DNA of 64,000 nt. It comes from Pseudomonas benzenivorans (GTDB lineage Bacteria > Pseudomonadota > Gammaproteobacteria > Pseudomonadales > Pseudomonadaceae). Location: NCBI RefSeq assembly GCF_024397895.1, contig NZ_CP073346.1, positions 1,302,001 to 1,366,000 on the forward strand, given 5' to 3'. The translations under genes and the position numbers were made by a program. Below are positions 58,719 through 64,000 of this stretch, piece after piece. Position 1 is the stretch's first letter, and each line of letters opens with the position of its first letter. The notes under the pieces were generated by a model. It was not told the origin of the DNA. It made no database searches and saw nothing but the letters and a program-made list of their open reading frames with translations.

Positions 58719-60836
58719 TCAGAGTGCCGGAGCCCCCATGGCGCCGCGCCAATCGGCACCGAAACCCTCCAACTCGCCCTGTTCGATGAATCGCGTCGGG
58801 TCGTCCAACAGTTCGCGGCCCGCCAGCATGCCTTCGTAGAGGGTGTCCTGCAGCGGACGCGGCAGGCGGGCATCCCCAATGCAATGCAAGTTCTTCACCC
58901 GCCCCTGAAGGGCTCGGTACAACGCATCGTGTGCGCTGTGCCCAGCGGCGATGACAAAGGTTTCGGCCTCCAGGCACTCACTGTCCTGGTCGGTGAACAG
59001 GTTGAACAACTGCGCGCGCTTGCCATCGATGCCGCGTACCCAGGTGTTCAGGGTGTATTTCAGCCCCTTGCGGAACACATGCTGGTAGTTCACCGGCAGG
59101 TCCAGGGTCAATGCTAGGTTGGGCGATAGCGAAATGAAGCGGCTGACCAGGTGCACTTGATGACCACGGTCGAGCAAGTATTCAGCCGTGCCCAGTGCAT
59201 AGCGGCCACCGTCCTCGTCGAACAACACAACACGCTTGCCTACGCGCGCCGGGTTTTCGAGCACCTCGACTACACTGAGCACGTTGTCCTGCTGAGTACC
59301 CGGTACTCGATCCACCGCGGGACGCGTCGAAGTGAAGGCGGTTTTCAGAGGTGTCGATCCGGTGGCCAGAATCACGCCATCTGCTCCGAACGCCACTACC
59401 TCATCGGCACTCATGGTACAGTTCAGGCGAACCTCGACACCGGCCTTGCGCAGCTGCCGCTCAAGGTCGCGAGGAATGAAGCCAAACTTCTGCCGGCGCG
59501 GCAGTTGTGCGGCCAGGTTGAGCTGGCCGCCGAGACGGTCGTCCTTCTCCACCAGAACGACCCGATGGCCACGCTGGCGCAAGGTCAGAGCTGCCTTCAT
59601 GCCGGCCGGTCCTCCCCCCACTACCAACCAATTGCCTGGTTCTTGCGCCGGTTGCAAGGTATGCAGACCGAAGCGCTGCTCACGCCCGGCCGCCGGGTTG
59701 ACCACGCAGGATATCGCATTGCCCGCCATCAGCCGGGCGATGCACGCCTGGTTGCAGCGGATGCAGTGGTTAATCTCGTCTTCGCGCCCCTCGCGCAGCT
59801 TGTTGCAGAACTCAGGGTCGGCGATCTGTGTGCGAGTCATCGCCACCATGTCGGTAGCGCCGTTGGCCACTAATGTCTCTGCCTTGTCCGGGTCGACGAT
59901 GTGGCCGACGATGAACACCGGAATATCGCTGACTTCACGCAAGGCGGCTCGTAGGCGGGCACCGTCATCCACGAGCCAGTTCTCAGGGTAGTCGCCCGGT
60001 GGAATCTGGTCGGCGTGGGCTGCATATGTGCCAGCGGTGGCGCTGACATAATCGATTAACCCAGTCTCTACCATCTTGCGGGTCATCTGGATCGCCGTCT
60101 CGGCGTGCATGCCATCGACGGTGCACTCATCAAGCGACACTCGGATGCCGACCACGAAATCCGAGCCGACTACGTCGCGCACTCGCTGCATCGTCTCAAT
60201 GGGGAAGCGCACGATATTTTCCAGGCTTCCGCCGTACTCGTCGGTGCGTTTGTTGTATACGAAGGACAGGAACTGCTGGTGCAGATAGCCGTGTGAGTAA
60301 TGCAATTCGACCCCATCGAAACCGGCCGCTTTAGCGTTCAAGGCGGTCAGGGCGAAGTGTTCCGACACCTCATCCATGTCCGCCTTGGTCATCCCCTTAG
60401 CCCACTCGTTGTAGGCCGGCGACTTCATGGTCGATGGTCCCCACTGTACGCGGTAGTCGTCAAGCGCACCGCTTCGTCCCTGCGGTCCGAAGTGGATCAA
60501 CTGAGCTATGATTCGCCCTCCGAAGGCATGCACCGCATTCACCATCTCGGCATCACGCTCGATCATCTCTTTGCGGTTTCCACGCGCCAGGGAGCGATTG
60601 GGGCCGGTAGAGCTGGGGTGGGTGTGGCGTGCACCGGTTACGATCAGGCCAATGCCGCCCTTGGCGCGTTCAGCCTGGTAGTGAATGTCACGATCGTTGG
60701 TAAGCCCCTCGGCCGAGGCGAACCCTTTGGCGTGGGCAGTTTGCATGAGCCGATTTCGAACGGTGATGTTGCCGATCTTCAATGGGGTAAAAAGTGAGGG
60801 ATAGCGAAGCTCCCCCGGTGTCTTGGGCTGGATCAT
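58719..60836 (-). CDS. FMN/4Fe-4S/FAD oxidoreductase (2,4-dienoyl-CoA reductase / amine dehydrogenase-like) 2
   Basis: About 705 residues, paralogous to the downstream gene but well diverged, so a heterodimer or sequential steps are possible. LFTPLKIGNITVRNRLMQTA, the barrel motif GFDGVELHYSHGYLHQQFLS, Fe-S ligands in HCIRCNQACIARLMAG and SCVVNPAAGRE, and VVGGGPAGMKAALTLRQRG are visible. The start at 60836 (MIQPKTPGEL) lies eight bases after AAGGA; an ATG at 60845 abuts that site and is less likely. The 149-base gap upstream holds a perfect hairpin. Confidence 0.88.
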   Translation of the reverse strand: MIQPKTPGELRYPSLFTPLKIGNITVRNRLMQTAHAKGFASAEGLTNDRDIHYQAERAKGGIGLIVTGARHTHPSSTGPNRSLARGNRKEMIERDAEMVNAVHAFGGRIIAQLIHFGPQGRSGALDDYRVQWGPSTMKSPAYNEWAKGMTKADMDEVSEHFALTALNAKAAGFDGVELHYSHGYLHQQFLSFVYNKRTDEYGGSLENIVRFPIETMQRVRDVVGSDFVVGIRVSLDECTVDGMHAETAIQMTRKMVETGLIDYVSATAGTYAAHADQIPPGDYPENWLVDDGARLRAALREVSDIPVFIVGHIVDPDKAETLVANGATDMVAMTRTQIADPEFCNKLREGREDEINHCIRCNQACIARLMAGNAISCVVNPAAGREQRFGLHTLQPAQEPGNWLVVGGGPAGMKAALTLRQRGHRVVLVEKDDRLGGQLNLAAQLPRRQKFGFIPRDLERQLRKAGVEVRLNCTMSADEVVAFGADGVILATGSTPLKTAFTSTRPAVDRVPGTQQDNVLSVVEVLENPARVGKRVVLFDEDGGRYALGTAEYLLDRGHQVHLVSRFISLSPNLALTLDLPVNYQHVFRKGLKYTLNTWVRGIDGKRAQLFNLFTDQDSECLEAETFVIAAGHSAHDALYRALQGRVKNLHCIGDARLPRPLQDTLYEGMLAGRELLDDPTRFIEQGELEGFGADWRGAMGAPAL

Positions 60837-60942
60837 TTTACTCATCCTTTTATCTTGTTTTGGTGAGTTGTCCGCTTTCGAGAGACGGCCCTGTAGCGAC
60901 AACCTTGCGACGCCTCTGCCGAGGCCTGTCGTAAAGCTCCCT

Positions 60943-60965
60943 GAGAGCATCACGACGATGCTCTC
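60943..60965 (-). promoter_or_regulatory. intercistronic hairpin between NTF2-like gene and oxidoreductase 2
   Basis: GAGAGCATC and GATGCTCTC form a perfect nine-base stem with a five-base loop. There is no T-run, so it looks like an mRNA processing, stability or attenuation element rather than a terminator. A different hairpin occupies the same position in the decayed copy at 62979-63003. Confidence 0.5.
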
Positions 60966-60985
60966 GGGACGTACATACGATTTCC

Positions 60986-61375
60986 TCAGCGCAGGACGTT
61001 CTCGCCGCTCATAAAGACGAACACGCGACTGAATTTTCCATCCTTGACGTACCAAAAGTTGCAGTTTCGCAAGCGGGTTTCATTGCCTTGCGCATCCTTC
61101 AGGTACACGTTGAAGCGCGAGCAGATAGTCTGCGTCTCGACATCGATCGCGAGTTCGAAATCGCCGTGCCAGATCTCCTCGAAGTTGCTGAATAGATTGT
61201 CGAACATCTTGCGCACGCCTGGATGGCCGTAGTGCGTGAGGTTGTCGGTCTGGATAGTGAAAGATACGTCTTCATGAAAGCAGTCCAGTACGGCCGCCAT
61301 GTTCTTGCTGTCCACGTTGGCGAAGTACTTCTGCGTAGCCATATCGCTCAGTTGCGCACGGGAAAGACGACTCAT
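60986..61375 (-). CDS. NTF2-like (SnoaL) family protein
   Basis: A 129-residue cone-shaped NTF2-fold protein. YFANVDSKNMAAVLDCFHED and HYGHPGVRKMFDNLFSNFEE match the family start. Members include ring hydroxylating small subunits, ketosteroid isomerase and scyllone dehydratase-like enzymes. No large dioxygenase subunit is near, so an isomerase or dehydratase on a pathway intermediate is more likely. It starts 23 bases after the racemase-like gene. Confidence 0.85.
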   Translation of the reverse strand: MSRLSRAQLSDMATQKYFANVDSKNMAAVLDCFHEDVSFTIQTDNLTHYGHPGVRKMFDNLFSNFEEIWHGDFELAIDVETQTICSRFNVYLKDAQGNETRLRNCNFWYVKDGKFSRVFVFMSGENVLR

Positions 61376-61398
61376 AGTGCTTGTTCTCCTTATTGATG

Positions 61399-62148
61399 TT
61401 ATTGACCAGCAAAGCAGTGATAGGCGGCGTCATTGAGGTTCTGCGGAGTGGGATAGGCCTTGCGGCTCTGCTTGAGCCCCAGGGTCAGCAACATTTCGCA
61501 GAGCTTGTAGGAAACCAAGCCAGGGTTAATCACCGGAATCGGAAGGCGCTCCGCCAGGTAGGCGTGAGACTGGTGCATGGTGGTCGAGCCGAGCACGATC
61601 ACATCCGCGCCGTCCTCCTCCATTGCCCGGCGCGCCTCGGCCTCGAGCTTGGCGAACACAACCTCTTCCTTGCCTTCCAGCAGCTCTTTCAGATCAGGAC
61701 GGGTCTTAATTGAGCGCAGCGAGGCCAGGCGCGACCACAAGTGGTATTCGGTCAGGGTCTTTTCATACAGAGGAAACCACTCATCCCACATAGTGATAAT
61801 GCTGAACTTCTTGCCCAGCATGCAGGCGGTGTGAAACGCCGCCATTCCTGGTGCGATCACCGGGATATCCAGCCGCGAGCGTAGCGCGGCCAGGCCAGAG
61901 TCGCTCACAGTGTCAATGCACACGGCGCTGTAGCCTTCTTCCTGAGCTCGGAGTCCGGCTTGTACTACGGAAAAATCCATGAGCAGCACATCGTACGCGC
62001 TATCGCCCAGCGAAGCGCCCTTGGCGACCGGAACAAACTCGGGATAGAAGCCGGGAAGAACCATACTGTCTGGCAGCTGTGACGCTCTGTTGTCGGCACC
62101 TATCTTGTCCATAGGGATGGGGATAATGACTTTAATACGATGGTCCAC
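61399..62148 (-). CDS. Asp/Glu/hydantoin racemase superfamily protein
   Basis: A 249-residue protein of the superfamily that includes hydantoin racemase, aspartate racemase, arylmalonate decarboxylase and maleate isomerase. The first catalytic cysteine is present (Cys77 in AVCIDTVSDSGL). The second, usually in a GCAG-like loop, is replaced: VIVLGSTTMHQSH at about 183-195. One-cysteine chemistry points to a decarboxylase- or isomerase-like reaction rather than two-base racemisation. It is the first gene of its operon, 55 bases after the -12 element of a sigma-54 promoter. Confidence 0.87.
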   Translation of the reverse strand: MDHRIKVIIPIPMDKIGADNRASQLPDSMVLPGFYPEFVPVAKGASLGDSAYDVLLMDFSVVQAGLRAQEEGYSAVCIDTVSDSGLAALRSRLDIPVIAPGMAAFHTACMLGKKFSIITMWDEWFPLYEKTLTEYHLWSRLASLRSIKTRPDLKELLEGKEEVVFAKLEAEARRAMEEDGADVIVLGSTTMHQSHAYLAERLPIPVINPGLVSYKLCEMLLTLGLKQSRKAYPTPQNLNDAAYHCFAGQ

Positions 62149-62202
62149 AAATACCTCCCGTTATTACCGAAGCGAAATTCTATTAATCACAACTTGATCT
62201 AC

Positions 62203-62220
62203 TAGCAAGTACTAGGCCAA
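62203..62220 (-). promoter_or_regulatory. sigma-54 promoter of the racemase-oxidoreductase operon
   Basis: Minus strand TTGGCCTAGTACTTGCTA has GG and GC exactly ten bases apart, 57 bases before the start codon at 62148. It resembles the promoter at 54708-54725 and suggests common control by the PrpR-type activator. Confidence 0.72.
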
Positions 62221-62376
62221 CCGCTCACAGCCAACTCAACTTGTTGATTTAATTATATTTATTTAAATAGCCAGAACAGAGAAAATTCCAATTCGGAGAA
62301 TTATTTTTCAAATTGAAATACTGGAAACTAAAGCAGGCGGACTACTCCAGGCCACCCCCAGGAAGAATGAGATGCC

Positions 62377-62502
62377 ATCGCATTGCAACTGAACATGCGT
62401 CCGCGCAAACGCTTCGACTTCAAGATCCCTATCGAAGTCATCAATGAGGTGATGCAGAAAACCATGGCTATACGGCATGATGCTCTAGTTTCAATTCAAT
62501 AG
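62377..62502 (+). mobile_element. IS30-family transposase tail
   Basis: The frame reads IALQLNMRPRKRFDFKIPIE then VINEVMQKTMAIRHDALVSI to a stop. LNxRPRKRxxFKxPxEV is the conserved end of IS30-type transposases. Only about 41 residues remain, in AT-rich DNA. Confidence 0.6.
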
Positions 62503-62739
62503 CGTATTGCAACCATCTTCCGCACCCCGAATCTTTCAGATTGCATCCAAGTCTTTCTATATGAATCGCGATCCATTCGAGTTATATTTTAGAAACAAAT
62601 AAATCTATATAAATCATCAGCTTATTTTCCTATGGGATATGGCATTTCTTTTGCTTGGTCTTGGTTAAATAAAGCCCGTGCCAAGGTATTTTACGCAACG
62701 GTTATTTCTCTAGGAGACCAGCATGGCTCGTACGTATCA
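62503..62739. other. AT-rich gap
   Basis: No gene is supported. A good ribosome site (AGGAGA) before ATG 62723 starts a 19-codon frame that then stops; it probably belongs to the decayed racemase copy that follows. No repeat or RNA structure recognised otherwise. Confidence 0.4.
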
Positions 62740-62931
62740 GGATTGTTACCCCCATCCACCGGTCCCATGCCTACCTGAGTGAGCATCTGCCCATTCCAGT
62801 GATCATTCCTGTCTTAGTGTCCTACAAGCTCTGTGAACTACTCCTGAGCTTGGGGCTTAAACAGAGTCGCAAGGCTTATCCCGCTCTGTAGAACCTAAAT
62901 GACGCTGCTTATTAAGGCCTTTCCGGAAAAC
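62740..62931 (+). pseudogene. inverted, decayed copy of the racemase-like gene (C-terminal part)
   Basis: Plus strand reads HRSHAYLSEHLPIPVI, then VSYKLCELLLSLGLKQSRKA, then a TAG where the intact gene has a Thr/Pro-Gln codon, then NLNDAAY and another stop. Residue for residue it follows the last 55 residues of the gene at 61399-62148. Its orientation is opposite, so the region is an old inverted duplication now inactive. Confidence 0.88.
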
Positions 62932-62947
62932 TAGTCCAATAAAAGAA

Positions 62948-63060
62948 GGAGGTGCATTATGAGTAATATTTAAGAAAATGGTCCGTCCCACGACGACGGA
63001 CCACTAACCAGAACAAGAAAAAAGGATAAGCACAACAATCCAACCCATGATATCTAGCCG
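62948..63060 (+). pseudogene. decayed inverted copy of the NTF2 and oxidoreductase starts
   Basis: GAAGGAGGTGCATT leads into ATG-AGT-AAT-ATT-TAA, the position and ribosome site expected for the NTF2-like gene start but stopped after four codons. About 40 bases later, AACAAGAAAAAAGGATAAG and CAATCCAACCC align with the leader and first codons of oxidoreductase 2 (60836-60860 on the other strand). So the order racemase end, NTF2 start, oxidoreductase start is kept with the middle deleted. Confidence 0.7.
62979..63003. promoter_or_regulatory. hairpin in the decayed copy
   Basis: TGGTCCGTC and GACGGACCA form a perfect nine-base stem over a seven-base loop. It lies where the intact locus has the GAGAGCATC hairpin before oxidoreductase 2. 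Bases differ but the structure is kept. Confidence 0.5.
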
Positions 63061-63346
63061 GCTTGATGTTTCTTCGCCTGGTAGTTCACTTAATATCAAC
63101 ACTATCATCGCGAAAAATTCGCTTACCACTATTATTGAATCCGTTAAGTTTCTCGCCGCTCTTATAGACAACGCCGAACATTGACCAAGAATATTCAGAA
63201 AAGGCGCATATCCCTCACCGGCTTCGAGCACGAAGTTCAACTAGATTGTCGACGGGAGTTCCCGGAAGTAAATTTTTTTTCACTTTCCGTGAAAACAAAA
63301 ACTATTCCGGACGTTTCATCTCATTTGCTTGGGGCAGAGTGATACC
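63061..63346. other. AT-rich region without a supported gene
   Basis: A 78-codon minus-strand frame (63004-63240) exists, but its last part is the reverse of the oxidoreductase leader and it has no ribosome site. The region probably contains the promoter of the winged-helix gene; no box was assigned with confidence. Confidence 0.4.
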
Positions 63347-63718
63347 ATGACACCAGATCTAAATACTGGCCTTGTAGAAGCCACACAGAATAGCGCAACA
63401 ATTTGCAACGAAGCGTGGACACTGGATTACGAACGGCGTGTTCTATCAAGGGCGCGCCAAGAAATAACACTAACAAAAACAGAGGTAGTTATCTTACAAA
63501 GCTTCGTTGTCCGTGAGCAGCGCGCGCTTAATAAGTCCGAGCTTTTTGCCTGTCTAGGCAAAAAGCCGGACAGCTATACGGGATTAAATATGTGCATATA
63601 CAGACTTCAGAGTAAGTTCAATAGGCACGCGGACGGAGCGGATCTATTTAGATCGATCCGCCATCGTGGGTATTGTTTAGTACAAGAAATTAAAATACGC
63701 GACCAGGGTAGACCTTAA
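63347..63718 (+). CDS. stand-alone winged-helix DNA-binding protein (OmpR/ToxR type)
   Basis: A 123-residue protein that is almost only a C-terminal OmpR-type winged helix: WTLDYERRVLSRARQEITLT, KTEVVILQSFVVREQRALNK and a wing with FRSIRHRGYCLVQEI. No receiver domain and no transmembrane segment. ATG 63347 follows GAGTGA; a TTG 18 bases earlier is an alternative. Codon use is AT-rich, unlike the catabolic genes. It may regulate the neighbouring EamA transporter or be acquired DNA. Confidence 0.85.
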   Translation: MTPDLNTGLVEATQNSATICNEAWTLDYERRVLSRARQEITLTKTEVVILQSFVVREQRALNKSELFACLGKKPDSYTGLNMCIYRLQSKFNRHADGADLFRSIRHRGYCLVQEIKIRDQGRP

Positions 63719-63864
63719 GGGGTGGTTCCAACCTCAGTTTTACCGGCCACTGAGCCCGGAGGTAATCTGTATCTTGGACAAACCTTAGGGCCGAATTCAG
63801 GTAATGTAATACCTTAAAAGTTTGCACAACGCCGTAGAAATAATAACAAACCTAGGGTGAAGTA

Positions 63865-64000
63865 ATGAATCGAGCTTGGGTAATCCTTATGGCAGCTTTG
63901 CCGCCGTCAATCTGGGGCAGCACCTACTTGGTAACCACCGAATGTCTACCGGCGGATAAACCGTTGACGGCGGCGGTGTTGCGTATTCTGCCGGTGGGCT
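63865..64000 (+). CDS. EamA/DMT-family transporter, N-terminal part
   Basis: Cut by the window end; 45 codons are visible. MNRAWVILMAALPPSIWGST then YLVTTECLP and ADKPLTAAVLRILPVG is the first transmembrane helix and loop of a 10-TM EamA exporter. A ribosome site AGGGTGAAG precedes ATG 63865. Confidence 0.85.
   Translation, partial: MNRAWVILMAALPPSIWGSTYLVTTECLPADKPLTAAVLRILPVG

Noticed and set aside
63004..63240. 78-codon minus-strand frame with a hydrophobic end
   Set aside because: It overlaps the reversed leader of the decayed oxidoreductase copy, has no ribosome site, and a similar hydrophobic string appears by chance antisense to the live leader.

Overview
The window reads as chromosomal accessory DNA of a Pseudomonas-like gammaproteobacterium. 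The support is the style of its ETF, ETF-quinone oxidoreductase and glutaryl-CoA dehydrogenase proteins, its GC-rich catabolic operons, and its IS66, ISL3, IS1595, IS30-like and group II intron debris. Family calls come from reading motifs and from memory of families; no database search was run. Most genes lie on the minus strand; the main plus-strand block is 23159-31815. Region 1 (34-16300) is a CoA-dependent acid-degradation island. One minus-strand operon holds acyl-CoA synthetase, acyl-CoA dehydrogenase, MaoC hydratase, a crotonase-fold protein, amidase, SDR and alpha/beta hydrolase (34-7337). Upstream lies glutaryl-CoA dehydrogenase, a FadB-type bifunctional enzyme, thiolase, EtfB, EtfA and ETF-QO (7556-15877). 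This second block carries its own electron path from acyl-CoA dehydrogenases to quinone, and it sits between two direct repeats 8,760 bp apart that each contain a perfect AGTGACGTCACT palindrome. Region 2 (16300-18370) is a junction of wreckage: an IS66 transposase tail, the 3' end of a group II intron with intact domain V, a FAD amino-acid oxidoreductase fragment fused in frame to the intron protein tail, and a decayed Bcr/CflA-type transporter. Region 3 (18439-31815) is a complete N-methylglutamate pathway for methylamine: gmaS and mgsABC on the minus strand, diverging from an XRE-cupin regulator, purU, folD and mgdABCD on the plus strand, followed by an IclR regulator. Methylamine would be captured as gamma-glutamylmethylamide, moved to N-methylglutamate, oxidised to a folate-bound C1 unit, and released as formate by FolD and PurU. 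Three copies of an inverted repeat GGGAA-N7-TTCCC with a third half-site (N4-GGAA) lie before gmaS, xre and purU and define a likely regulon. Region 4 (32100-36150) has a thiolase and a large DmdC-like acyl-CoA dehydrogenase between two pseudogenes (metallo-beta-lactamase fold, RidA). Region 5 (36185-62148) is an unusual minus-strand catabolic locus: Asp/Glu/hydantoin-racemase-like protein, NTF2-like protein, two Fe-S/FMN/FAD old-yellow-enzyme-type oxidoreductases, (IS elements), family III CoA-transferase, HMG-CoA-lyase-like enzyme, a YCF48-like / RND-MMPL / DUF1302 / DUF1329 envelope set, HyuA and HyuB, an isochorismatase-fold amidohydrolase, a small lipoprotein, LeuC/LeuD paralogues, a PrpR-type sigma-54 activator and an MDR reductase. 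Both operon heads have a -24/-12 promoter with correct GG-N10-GC spacing, which matches the sigma-54 activator inside the locus. The enzyme order suggests, as inference only, opening of a cyclic imide or related N-heterocycle, amide hydrolysis, hydration of an alkylmaleate by LeuCD, CoA transfer and C-C cleavage. Region 6 (62149-64000) is visibly AT-rich. It holds an IS30-like tail, a decayed inverted copy of the racemase / NTF2 / oxidoreductase junctions, a free-standing winged-helix regulator and the start of an EamA transporter cut by the window edge.
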